The notes under the pieces were generated by a model. The model worked only from the letters and a program-made list of their open reading frames with translations, had not been told where the DNA came from and searched no databases. This document shows, piece by piece, positions 1 to 13,100 of a DNA stretch of 64,000 nucleotides; within the stretch, counting starts at the first letter, position 1, and each line of letters starts with the position of its first letter. A program made the translations under genes and the position numbers. This DNA comes from Clavelina lepadiformis (Eukaryota > Chordata > Ascidiacea > Aplousobranchia > Clavelinidae), in the NCBI RefSeq assembly GCF_947623445.1, contig NC_135244.1, positions 15,872,860 to 15,936,859 on the forward strand, in the 5' to 3' direction.

Positions 1-156
1 CACTTCTCATCATATCTTAATATTTTCTTTACAGCAAGCCATTAGTTTAATGTTTTAGATTTTGTTATTTTATTGATTAGTCCGATTGTTGCACTTACGC
101 CATAGTGTCATTATCGTCACATCGTTGTTGACGCAAACTTTTTAATTTCTTCACAG

Positions 157-3100
157 GAACCTAGCTCAAAACGTGTGAAAAATTTAAGAAAATCTGTGGC
201 GTCTTTCGCTAATCTCATATCACCTGGGAAACCTGGAAGAAACAACAAGATACAGGTATGCTTTTTCACCAATTACCTTTTACGGTATCACTTTGTTTGA
301 TCCAAATCACAAACCGGATTAGATTTCACAAGTGGAAATATAACGGCCGGTTTTAATGTGGCTGTCACATTTTTGTCTTACTACTTAACTTTGTGGTTTG
401 GCCATTTGATTTACACGTCGAACAATTAGACATAAGTCTTTAAGCTATAAATGAAAAACGCCGAATTGACAAAGTACTTGGTATTAAGGCGTACACGTGG
501 CGCTCTGCACCGAGCATCGGCCAATAATTGGAATAAAAGTCGTTGTTGGTTATCCGAATTTCTAGAACTGATGGGACTGAGGGTCGTTTTTAAACCCAAT
601 ACGTTAAGTTGTTTCTCTAGCTCTGGGCAACCGAAAATTAAACTCATTATAATTTGATTATGGTAAAAGCGCCTAAAATACATTTGCATGAACTTTTCTG
701 CACGTAATTTTCAATGGTTTTCGAAAGTCGAGATAATGATGATGACTGATGAGCTTTGCGAAACTTGGAAACAAGGGTATTGCTTACAGAAAAACTTTTA
801 CAGCAGCTGCTGTTTTCAGGATGTGCGTACTGTTTGCACTCGTGTCGCTGTAATTACGTTGCTTTCAACGATTTCAAAAACCTTGTAGAATTATAATTAA
901 TTAATTCTGTTTTGCGGAAATGTTTACATCCGACTTGCAACACGTTCTCCTTTGAACGATTATGTTTTTCAAAGCCGAAGTTCATTAAGTTTTTAAGTTG
1001 GACAGGAACTAGTTGAACAATACGGCAATCGCCAATTACACCTGATTGGGTAATGTTTTAGCAATAGAAAACATACCAGATTTGCGTCTCATCTTGGCGC
1101 TCGTGGTGCCTGTTACGTGCATGTGGGGTGTTTATCTCTTGGCAAGCGCAATACATGTTTCATGTCGCACACCAAAAATACAGTACCCCGGTTTTACGTC
1201 ATCACGCGACCCACAAATACTTATGTTTATGCATGTAAACTACAGAAAAACTTGTTTGGGACGTGCGGAGTGTGGGCAGCGCTGCGTATACCTTGTTTGT
1301 TTTATGTTGCAATTTACAGATGTTATTTTTGATATTTCTTCTGATGTATGACGTCTCAATTATAGGCTGTTAACGACAGAGCATTTTCAGCGAGGCGCCA
1401 CGAACAATTTCAGAATGGGTTTGATACGAAATACTGTGTAATTATCTTTGCAGTAATGGCCAGTTTAATGTAAACCGCTCTTTCGTTCTTGTTTGTTTTT
1501 CGCAATGAGATGATAGCTATTAACTGCTCGGTAAGTCTGTTTCTTCGTCCGTAATTCATTTTGCTGTGAAAATCGATTACGGTAATGTGGGAAGGTTCTG
1601 CAGAATTAAGTTTTTACTTAAACCGAATAGTCGCAAACGAAAGTCCAATTCTAGCTACAGCTTTGTACAGATGTGATATGGCAGACAATTTTCTTCTTTC
1701 AATGGTAAGATATTTGTTAAGCTTGATTATTTCACCGTAAGTAGGTCACGCAGTCCTTTGTCGAAGATACAAAGTTTGGTTAGGAGAATGGAGATGCAAA
1801 AAGTTGATCTTAGTTCCTTTGGGTTTAATTGAAGTTTTAGATTTATGAAAGAAGATTTATGTTAGGACTAGGACAGTATGTTACAACATTCAAGTTAGGT
1901 TAACAAGAAACTGGAAAATAACATCGAACGTAGGATATATTCCAATGAAATAGAGACAACCAAGCGAACCCAAAGCGATTTGTGCTACTGTGCTGAGAAT
2001 AGTACGGCGCAATTCGATCGAATGTTTAGACTCAATTTAGTTTCAAAATGTGGTTGTTTGTATAGTTCGTTATATATTCTACAATAGTTATAGTTTTGTT
2101 GTAATTCTCCAGCGAGCTTGAAGAAAGTCCTAACGGCCTGATAGCGTTTGATTGCCAACAACATTATGTATCAATTTCTCTTAACTATCGATTACTCTAA
2201 GGAAGGAAATCGGAAGGAAGGAGTACATTCATGCAGCATTCTATAAACTGAATAAGCCACAACATAAAACATACAAACTTTAACGCGATACATTTCAGTA
2301 TGAATACTTTCAACCGCTTACGTAATAGCTCTTCTGGCAGTTGCGTATTCTTCTTCGTACGCGCGCCAGATAAAGAAAGCATGCGAGAGAGAGCAACACG
2401 ATTTTTTCTCAGAAACTCATTTCCACAGTGCAGCAGCTATTCGAGCTACCGCGTGCTGTGTGCTCATTTAAGAGCTGGCCGTTCGGCTACTGATATCATT
2501 TTATAGAATGTTCAGTTACCGCGAATTCATCAGAATAGAGACGAGCTAGTTTGAAATGTATATGAAGTAGAGAAGTAGTTCATTTATCAGTCATAAAGGC
2601 TAGAAACATCTTATTAGTCATAACCTGTAGCGTGAGTACTTATATATTAATTCTATTTCAGCACATAGTACATAGATGTTAATTCTGACCAATCGTATTA
2701 AATATTTATAGTCTCAGACAGTCCTTCATAGTCAACCCTAGTCTTTGAGTTAAATATAAACTGTCGTTGTAACTAAAGAGCAGTAAGTAACCAGTATACA
2801 GATACTGGATGAGGTAAAATTAATGTGTAGATATAAAATCAGCTCCAACTTTACAGCTGGTTTAGCCAACTCATGCGACTATTAACTAAATTCACTAAGC
2901 TCTTATTTTGTTTTTGCACAGGCCTATAGTACTGACGTAAATGAACTTTATGTGTTTTTAATGCCTAAGAGCAGTGCCACTGAGCCGAAGTATGTCTGAC
3001 ACGGTTAAATTTATGAACGTTTTGCCAAACAAATTGCAACGGTACCTGATGAAGACTGTTAGTATTATGACCATTAATCGCTTAGACGAGGAACAAGCGT

Positions 3101-6100
3101 TTTTCCACCAGGTGCGTTGAATTACTCGGTAATTTTGGAGAAAATGTACGGGTTGTTTCAGACATGGTGCAGGTGTACACAGTTTTGAATTCATCCAAAC
3201 CGGTAAACACTGTATGGCGTTTTTGAGAAATTATTCTCCTATGGCGCGACACACTACAGGCAGGCCTGAGTGTTTTAATCTCAAATTTAAACCTTAAAAC
3301 CTGGCGTTTAATGGTGAAATTATGCGAATCGAATTCCTTTCGTTCGACTCCTTGCAATTAGTGGTTTGCCGCGACGTGTACGCTGTAGTCTCAATTCCAT
3401 AACGGGTCTAGTACGTGAAAGAGTAATAGCCAGCTCCTGTTACCGACAGTGTGGGTCACCTCTCGGGTGTGGTTAAACTATTTAAATACCCATTAGCGCA
3501 GGAAATAAACCTCCGGTATTTTTGCAGAGGTCCTCGAGTTTTAAAGAATCGTCGGCCAACGGTCTGAAACCCTATCGACCTCCGGGCAGCCAGAACGGGA
3601 ACTCTGTGACGGGCGGTAATACACCTGGACGTCGAAGCACGTCTAACAAATCAAGACGAAGCAAGCTTTGGTGTGAAACTTTCGACCACTCTGGTTTGGA
3701 CGAGAGCGAAGTCAAACGGCAAGAAGCTATTTTCGAGCTTTATCAAGGGGAATGCGTTATGGTGCAAGACCTGAAAATGGCTAAGCAGGTAAACATATAT
3801 TTCTTTCAAACCGCCGCAAACTGGTTTCGCCAATTTTATGGTTTCGGTGGGGCAATGTAACTCAGTTCGTATACGTCGTACGGGCTTCACAGATCGTGTA
3901 TTTATACGCTCATATGCGTTATCTCATTCCTACGACGAGTCGAATAGGCTTGTTGATTCAAGTTAGTCACAGACTGACGATGTACACATGAATGATTCAT
4001 GCCATTCCTGATGGATTTCGTATTTAGGCCGTCGATGTATTTTGTTTTAATTAGAAGAACTGGAAGGCCAAAGGCAATTAATAAGAAACTTTGTTTTGTT
4101 TTTCGTCTTTGTATAAAAGTCCCTCTTTGTTTTTAGACCTACCGCGATTCCATGGTCACCCTGAAGATGCTTAATGAAGATGAGGTGACTCGTATTTTTG
4201 GGACACTCGACTGTCTTCTTCCTCTTCATGAGGATTTACTCGCTCGCTTGGAGCGGACGAGAAAGGAAGACGGTTGCACAGATGGAGTCGGAAGCGTCTT
4301 CATCGAATGGGTAATTTAAGATTTTTTTGTACCGTGATTTAAAAGAAGCGTTCTTGTTTGCTCGCTCAACATCACCTTTTAACTGTTTTTTGTCTTCAGT
4401 TTCCGACGCTTTCCCCGTACAACGAGTACTGCGCCAATCAGGCGGACGCAAAAGAGACTCTTGACTCCGTGGTGGGCAGAGAGCATCGAGTGCGCGACTT
4501 CCTTCAGCGGTGTTTGGAATCTCCATTCAGCCGCAAACTTAACCTTTGGTCCTACCTTGATCTGCCTAGGTCCAGACTGGTCAAGTACCCACTGCTGTTG
4601 AAGAATATTTTAAAGGCTACGCCGGCGCACCACGAGGACGCTGCCTTGTTGGAGAAAGCGGTACGTTGTGAAATGGCGACACCGAGTCGTATGTCAATGC
4701 AATTGTTTTGTCATAATTGCCTATTTATCACGGGCCATTGTGGTAATGCGGATATGTGCATTTTGGCTGGCATCCCGAATAGCTATGTAGGAAGACCATC
4801 AACGCAAAGAGTGTTGCCTTATCTATAATAAACGAGCTAGACGTCTCGACACAAACATCGTCGGTTGTTAATTGAACTCGCGTGACTAGTTACCACAAAT
4901 AGTGTTGCGGCGAACGCTTTGTCGCTTTTCGAAGCTGTCAGTTTCAACCTGAAACAATTAAAGTTTAAAATTGGTAAGACTGCATTATCGACTGAGGTAA
5001 CACTATCTGTCTCCGCGCTTTAACAAATTATGCAACAAGTCGTGAATGATTTCAAAGACCTTTCAGTGTCAGCACTTCCGTATAACCCTAACCACTCACA
5101 CTATTCACGGCAGTTTCCACTTAGCAGCAGCAGCAGCGCTGCAATACACCTGCTGTGACCTGTAGATTTTTTGTATTTACTTATTTACATCAACTTGTAA
5201 ACACGGCACGCTTGCAGTTAAAGGTGACGAGCAAAATATCCAACGCGCGGTACTGCTGCAAGCGTCATTTCCTTTTTGCTCTTATCTGATTGGTTGGCTA
5301 ATTGGCATGATGTGCGCTCATTCGCACCAATCACATTTGTCAAACGCCTTTCTTATTATGTCACAAAACGTGGTAGATTCTTTGCACGTATTAATCCGCC
5401 ACAAAATGAAGCCTTCTTAATCCTACATGGTCGTGAGGGCTTATCTATGAATATACAATGTTTCTAGGCACTATTAATATGACACTCACGCCTGCATTAT
5501 TACGTAATAAAGCTGTCATTATTTGATATCTGAACCGCGCTTGCGAATTCAAATATCTTCAAAGCATACGACAGCAGTTACACAATGAATATTTAAATTT
5601 TAATGGGTATTTCAAGAAGCCGCAACCAGTCAGAAAACAATTTGACGGCTTGTGTAGTATCGAGTAAAATTATCATGTATCGTGGAATCGAATTCGCGTT
5701 ACTTTTACTTTTTTGAATTGGCAAAAACTCGCGCCCAAAGTCCATTTATGCGTGATGCAGAGTTACAATGCCCAGGAAAGAACTAAATTGCAACCGATAA
5801 TTAAATCCGATGAGAGCTCGCTTTTATCTGCCGGTTTCCACATTAGTTTTAATAAAATAGGATGACGTCGGATTATGAGTGAGACAACAACAGGGATACT
5901 CACCGATCTATTATGGGGAATAACGTCTTATTTTGTCCCATTATTCCATCACAAATGTCTGAGTTTTTTGCTAATTATTCAGGGATTATTGACCACAAAA
6001 CAGAAAACAATAAACGCAATTAACGAACAAGCGGTTGTTATATTTTGACGTGACGTTTTCACAAAAATAATAAATTACAAACGTAGATAAAAATACATGA

Positions 6101-8525
6101 TGTAATGATTGGACTGTGCGACTTTAAGCTCCCAGCAAAGCTGTTCTTATATGACGTCATATATGCTGCGTTGTCGATTTGGTGGGAGTTGGTTCGAGTA
6201 ATCTCATGACGTCATGTCTTGAATTAATCGCAAGATTGCTTGAGGATGCGCCACTCGAAAATTCAATTTAAACACAAGCTATGAGCTCACTGTTATAACT
6301 CGGCTCAGTTACTTGCCTTATTAGGTCGCTTTTGTTACAGTCCGCATTCTTCCAGCTTTGAAGTCATTGCCGTTATTTAAATGTCATTTCTATTCTAACA
6401 CAGTTGGCCATCATCAACGAAATTATTGTACGAGTGGATGACTTGACCGGCGAGAGACAGTCAAGGTTCTTTCAAAACAAGCTCGAGTACCTCGACGATA
6501 AACAACGATGTCCGGAAGTGGAGGAAAGTCGTAACGTCATTTGCCAGGGTCAACTAAAAGGAAGCAGAGGAACGGTATGTCAACCAAGTCAAATCTTACG
6601 AAGGAATTTTTACGCATAAGCTGAAATTTAAGCGCACGAAGCTATTCTAAATTTAAAATACTCTATCGTAAATTTCTCACGATTAAGGATAAGGAATGGG
6701 TTTTCATAATATTTATTCTGTATTACAGAAACTTCATGTTCTCTTGTTTGACTTGGTCCTTGTTTTAACACGGAATGCTACCAGAGGGGACAAGCTCACC
6801 TATCAAGTATATCGGCAGCCACTGCCGCTTCGTTCCTTAACTGTGGAAACGGAAGAAACCGGAAAATTAAGCGGATCTTTCCGTGGCGGAATCCTCAACA
6901 GTGATAAAGGTTGGTTATCAAATCGACAATTTTTTCTTTGTTTCAAAGGCTGCCCAAATATAGCTCGTTTACTGTAAGCCCTGCGGTCATTTTACGTTAG
7001 TTTTTGTTTTTCTACAGCAAAACATTCTTTCCGTGTTCGCTCAGAAGAGCTCAATATCGCCTACACGTTGGTAGCTTCTGATGAGCACGACAAGAAACAG
7101 TGGATTAACTCTCTTCAAGAAGCAATCCATAAGTTTCGATCGAATGCTGTCCAGACGACCGCAAATCGTTCACCGATCGCCCGCAGAGCGGGATCCGAAA
7201 AGTCGGCGTTAGATAAATCTGGCGAAAAAAATGTAACTGTGAAAAGATCGTCGTCAGTGAGGAGTGAAGGTGGAAACTCAAACGCGTGGTACAGGAACAG
7301 AAGTATGACCCTCACTGGACAAGGACAAGGACACTCGTTTCGCAGGAACAGCAAAGACAAAGACTTCATTGGAGGCGATCTCAAGAAGAAATCGAGATCT
7401 CCATTGAGTTTCAGGAGAAACAGCAAACCCGTCGTGACCAAAACAGACAGTTCTGATTCGTTGGAGTTAAACAAACCTATCGATGACTCTTTCACGTGCC
7501 GGAGGAGCAGAAGCTTGACATCTTCTCCAATTAACTTCCTTGCCAGCCTTCCAAAACGCAGCAGTCACCGTGGAAGCTCCCGTATATCCAGAAGCGAAAG
7601 CTGCACCACCAAGCCTCCAACTGGTCGCGTGTCTCAACTCACTCACGCCTACAACCTCCGTTCTCAGAGTGGTGCCGCATCAAAAACTCTCCCAACGTCA
7701 CCAAGACTTGCATCAGCAAGATCTACCCCAGATTTATCCATTCTTGAGACAAAGTCCCATTCTCAATTTGAACCGATGGAGACTTTGGCGGAAGTGAAAA
7801 AGCGATTTGCTCCTTCTCCTACCCCCGAACCTGACCATTTTTCTTCACTCGATCGGTTGTCTCCAGACATAGAGGTCTCCGTACAAGCCCCAACTCCCGT
7901 AGATACTCCTTCAACTTCCACTCAAAATTCTCCCAATGCCGTCAAGCCTCCTCATGCATCCGACGTATCCCATTTTATGATGGACTCTCCAGATGATCCA
8001 GCCGCCTCTAACACCTCCCAAAACTTCCCTATAGTGGAGGAAGACGCCCTCTCCCCCGGATACAAATCCGTCTCTTCCCTTCCTTCCATCCATCCTTCAC
8101 TTTCCACTTCTATCATTATCATGCCAACTATTGCGTTGACCAACTCCTCGTCTGTGCCCATGTTGTCTTCATTACCGAAAAATAACTTTACACAATCTAC
8201 GTCGTGCTGCACGTCATCCGAGTCTCTCGCGGATGTCTCTCCTCTGATGGATGACGTCACAATGATTTTGGACAATGCGGTGGAACGCTTATCTCAGGAC
8301 GACGCAATGTCAGAAGACAATGATCTGACCATCAGTGAAGTGGACATGACCACAGACGCAGATCTTGTTGTGCTGGACACTCTCAACGAAATCATAGCCA
8401 ACGTTTGCGATTCGCAGCCAATCGTCCCCTTTAGCAGTGAAGTGAACTACCACGAGGACTACATTACGATAACCGCCGAAGACGGACTTCCATGGCGTGG
8501 TAATGACATTGAAATGATGGTCTGA
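157..8525 (+). CDS. ARHGEF3/NET1-type Rho guanine nucleotide exchange factor (5' partial)
   Basis: Seven exons are seen: 157-255, 3528-3788, 4137-4310, 4400-4660, 6404-6574, 6729-6909, 7018-8525. All junctions are GT-AG and in phase, giving about 884 residues, with at least one upstream exon missing. The first exon reads EPSSKRVKNL and later SFANLISPGKPG, the N-terminal signature of NET1/ARHGEF3. The DH domain begins near KRQEAIFELYQGE and contains the conserved DFLQRCLESPFSRKL and LPRSRLVKYPLLL helices. The PH domain follows (CQGQLKGSRGTKLHVLLFD to KKQWINSLQEAIHKF). In the family this pair loads GTP onto RhoA/B. The last exon adds a Ser/Thr/Pro-rich tail of about 440 residues, so the protein is much longer than the human relatives (about 530-600). 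It ends in EMMV-stop. The family call is firm. NET1 versus ARHGEF3 cannot be resolved; the gene is probably the single pre-duplication copy. Confidence 0.93.
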
Positions 8526-10121
8526 TGACATCATCACTCGACATGACGTTTGAGGCGTGCATTAGTCTCATAACGAGAGTAATTTCGTCTCTATCAGTTC
8601 CATTAGTTTGTTTGTTTTTTACTTATGAGCGCATGCAAGTCTTTTGTCACTGTCTTTTGTATTATTTCCCTTTCTCCGCCAAACTGTAGTACTAAAACTC
8701 GACCCTCGCCAAGTCGGTTTCTACCACTGACGCGATTAGCTGGTTCTAAACGCGTCAGTACATAATGAAAAAAATACTAATTGACGTCTTACTGTGAGAA
8801 CAACCGAAATTCCAACCACCGTGTTAAAACGCAATAGAGTAATTACTGTGCTCTAATTCGAACGAACAAAATATTTCCCCAGACCAAATGTGTTTGAAAG
8901 ACCAACTTCAGGTTGATCTAGAATAATGAAGCAAACGAGCTATTTGTTGAACTTGAGTTTTGGCAAAATCTTTACCTTACTTTACATATCTTTGTTTTAA
9001 GCTCTGCCGTTACGGTGTCGTTATTTCTTTACGAAATCTTGCGTTGTTGTGGGCTTGCATTCGCCGCCGCACTCTCAATCGAATATTATTTATTAAAGCG
9101 GTTTTCAATTTCAACTACGCTTTATTGATCGATTCTCTCACTTCGTAACTTACATCGTGAATAAAATATCTGAAAGAACAAAAATGACACGTTGTGTTGG
9201 AGAGCTTCAGCTTGACATGTTAGTTTTGTTGGTTCGTGACTTGGCTAGAAATGTTCTTGCTTACTTTATCTAGGTCCAAGCTGGTACTAAAGTAATCTTT
9301 GTTATCTCGATGCTGATATCATTGTAAGGGGTTCGATAGAACGTTGCCGCGACTGTGGCATAAGAATTCATACTGTGTGCCAGTGGGGTAGAATGGTAGA
9401 CATTCAAAAGCATATACATATTGCGTGACCATTTAGTAATACAGTTAAACCGGAAGTCTTCACTGCAACGTTCTTCATCTCGTTAGTGTTGTTTGCTGAT
9501 ATTGCTCAATCGTAGAAAATGTTTGAATGCAACGTATCTAGACAGGTCCCCTTTCAAGGCAGTTTTGAGTACAAGCTGAATGTTTACGTTTTGGTTGTTT
9601 CACAAAATATACTGACTATCACTGGAAAGTCCTTATTTACAAACAGAATAGCCAAAGCTCGGGCATAAAGCAGATATTATAATATGTTGGAGTGATCGTC
9701 TTCAGAAAAAAATTAGCAACAAATCATTTGATACAAATTGCAGAAACAGCACTCGTTGAAATCATTGAGTAATTTCACTCAGTAAAATCTTCTCTTGGCA
9801 TTTTATATAGGCTACAGTGTCACAAAAGAAATCAGTTATAAAACAGTGATGAGCTCATAAGCGCCTTTACAAACATGTTTTAATTTAAAAAGTTCTTCAA
9901 AATTCAAGGCCACTTTTTGCAGTGCAATAACGATTTTAAAATATGTATATTTGTATGTAGGGTATGGCCAGGGCCCTATAGACCACATTCTGAACCTTTT
10001 TAAGGGATATCAAGCACTGATATATATATATTTATATGTTGTTTGTATGTTGGTTGCTTTGTCGGCCGAAATTGTTTGAAATGCACTGTGCGAGCCAAGA
10101 CTTCTCTTCAATCTCGATATT
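8526..10121. other. Convergent 3' intergenic region
   Basis: This stretch separates the 3' ends of the RhoGEF gene (+) and the shootin-1 gene (-). It is AT-rich, and only short unconvincing reading frames are present. It should hold the RhoGEF 3' UTR, because an AATAAA hexamer on the plus strand occurs at 9160-9165. No other gene or repeat was recognised. Confidence 0.6.
9160..9165 (+). promoter_or_regulatory. Candidate poly(A) signal of the RhoGEF gene
   Basis: A canonical AATAAA lies about 635 bases after the RhoGEF stop codon. It would give a 3' UTR of roughly 650 nt. No transcript evidence is available. Confidence 0.45.
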
Positions 10122-10127
10122 TTTATT
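10122..10127 (-). promoter_or_regulatory. Poly(A) signal overlapping the shootin-1 stop codon
   Basis: On the minus strand the terminal codons read ATC AAT CAA TAA AAA. The stop TAA (10125-10123) therefore lies inside a canonical AATAAA. If used, the 3' UTR would be only some 15-30 nt. An ATTAAA at 9884-9879 (minus) is an alternative downstream signal. Confidence 0.45.
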
Positions 10128-13100
10128 GATTGATTGCAGTTTTAGCCAATCTTCGCTTTTTGTCTAGAATATTCTTTAGTTCAGAAGAAATCTCGTTCGG
10201 ATGTCGCACGCTTCCTTGCACTCTATCATTATTCGCAAGTTCCTTACGAGATCGAAGAGGCTTTAAACCCATCTGTAAACATGGTAAAGAATACATTCGT
10301 TCGTTAATTTCTTAAGCACTTAAAATGAAAGTTACTTACACACAAGATCCCTTGGTAGATGCAAAATATATGCTGACTATGGTAAAATAAATGTCTGCAA
10401 TTGAAAACATACGTACAGACAGTTCTTTCATTTCTTGTACTGCTTTGCCTTTTACTTTGGCATGTCCTCGAATCGGCTTTAAACCACTCCTAAAATTGAA
10501 TTGTGATGGTCCTGTAGGAGCTGAGGTCCTTCGTAAACAATTGGCACCAAGCGTAGCCGATTTTTCTTTATCGGTTAGTCTTAAATCCTTGCGAAAGTCC
10601 GCAAAAATGTCAACAGATTTTTCAGTTGTCTCCGCTCTAGCCAGGGTTGCAGCTTTTGCGTTGCCCAAGTTGAACTTCTTTTGAAACTTTTCTTCATCCT
10701 CATCGGAGAAGCTTTCTTCATCTGATTCGGAAATTGGTTTGGTCGCTCGCCTCAAACCGATGTTGCCTTGCTTGATCCTTTTCATCATCTCTGCCATCGC
10801 ATCCCCGTACCAATCAGCAGACGGTTTAGGCTTGCTGGTTGTGTTGATGTTGCCACCTTCTTCATTCAAGCGAGCAGCCTTGCGGTCATTAATAAGTTTC
10901 TGCAGATTGCTGCAGAAGCAATGTAAGTAAAAGTGAAAACATATTCAAGATAGCCACCGTCCTGGTACAATGTATCGAGATAAACTTATAGCGATCGACG
11001 ATAAACCGCTTGGTTAAAATATTAAAATGTTTTAAAAAACTGTAATAAACTTACTTAAGACTAAAGCCTACTGTGCATAAATTGTTGTTACATAACCAGC
11101 TCACATTAAACAATGAGGTGACTCCACTCACTTTAAACTATCCCCGGACGTTTGGGGTCCTGTCTCAGTTAAGAGTGGAGGAGGAGGAGGAGGAGGAGGA
11201 GGAGGAGGTGGTGGTGGTGCTGGTGCTGGTGGTGCTGGTGGGGGTGCACCCGACGTACTGGTTTCAACTGAAGCGGAAACTTTACTTTTCGCCTCTTCAA
11301 GTTCAGCTTCCAAGTTATCGCATTTGTTTACCAAGGTTGTTTTTACTTCTTGCAGTTCACGAACTTGTTCATTCAGACTTTCAACTGCCTCTGTCATATT
11401 TTTTAATTCTTCTTCGCTGCTCGAAGAAGCAATGATCGCTTCCAGTTCTTCAATCTAAAAAAAGATTCAATGAAGGTTATGTATGGTCATGACAGATGAC
11501 AACTTCAACAGTGATTTCCTTGCTTATCAGGTACTTCAAAAATCGCCATGGGCAAAGTTGGCAGATTGAGATTTGTGTTAGAGCAAAATCTTTTATCCGT
11601 ATCATCTGTATTTTTATGAATGTGTGCCTTTTTCGGTTTCGCACTTCGCTATATAAGCGCTTTCAATGGCTAACTCAAAAATGGCTTCTTAAGTTATAGG
11701 AAAATACCTTTTGACGACTATCAATTTTTTCCATCTCCAGCTTTTTATTTAGCTCAGCTATCTCTTTCAGAGCATCTTTTAGACCCGTGTCATCCGGAGA
11801 ACCTCTTTTCTTGTCTCGAATAATGCTCTGTCGCTGAATTTTTATAAGTCGAATGAAAATCGTGATCAAGCAAAGTACAAACAATTTTCAAATGATGCGA
11901 CTTTTTCTCCAGTAGATGTGCATACTAACCAGCCAAGATTTATTTTCTCCATACATCTGAGCTGCAAAACTCTCGGCTCTCTTTCGCACGTGCGATTCCA
12001 TATCCAGCTCTTTACTTAGTCTCTTTAACTCTTCCGATGCCGCGCTCTCCACTGAAAATCACACAAATGTCGAATTACATCAACGACTCACATATGACAT
12101 AACGTCTGAAAAGTCAAAAACTGCTACACATTTTAGTACACGGAGCACTATACCCAGAGGTGGGCAGTCGGTACTTTGAAAGTACCGTCGGTAACGGTAC
12201 AGGTAGCCTACTTGGCAAAAATAGTACCGACGGTTCCGGTATTCGGTATAGGTTTAGATGAAGTATAGATACAGTAATTTGGTACTATATTAGCGCGGTA
12301 CTGCCCACCTATGACTATACCTATACTTCAGGTAATTGTACGTTTCCTCATTGAAAACTAAACGTCTTTGGTTATATGTTAAAAACTTATTGTAAATGTT
12401 TCACAAAATTTTGTTTTAAGAACGTTTTTATAACATTTGACATTTATAACACAGTGTAAATAAAAAAATTGATAAAATAAGAGTGATAGTTTTTAGTTTC
12501 ATTTGTAACGACATCACATAAATTTAAAAGCGTTCAGGTGATTTTGTAAAGCCAAACTTCCACCGTTCAAATGTTAAAGCTTCTGTTGTTTATACACTAC
12601 CAAATGAGAGTTTATATAAAAACCAAACCACAATTTGCGGGACCGTATCTTACTCACATGGACACAAGATGCTTAGCTTAGCTATACATCACTGTTGAAA
12701 TATAATCGATGAAAAGACGCAAAAATTCACGCTTGAGGTACAGCCCTTTTTACCTTATGTAATATTACTACATGCTTCCTTTATGGAGGCGTAGCAATAA
12801 ATGAACTTGCAAATAAAAAGCCCCATTTAAAGTCGTAGGCCCTGGCCGTGCTTTATAGCAGTGCTTTTACCAACAGCAGACAAATTTATGTTTGACAGGA
12901 CTTTGACTATAATGTTAGTTCTTTACCTTTTGTATGTTGTTGTATTTCTGCTTTTAGTGTTTCATTTTTCTGAATGACATCCTGCAATTCTTTTTTGAGA
13001 TCTATGCACTACACAACATAAAAATAAAACAAAAATTAGTAAAAATGCAAAATGCTTTATATTACTGTACAGAAGCATGCAGAAAATTGATTTAAAAAGC

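Noticed and set aside
7540..8275. Alternative-frame open readings on both strands across the RhoGEF tail
   Set aside because: They are shadows of the long real exon; codon use and phase support only the plus-strand frame ending at 8525.
11073..11435. 120-codon plus-strand frame with a long Glu run
   Set aside because: It is the antisense shadow of the polyproline-coding shootin-1 exon.
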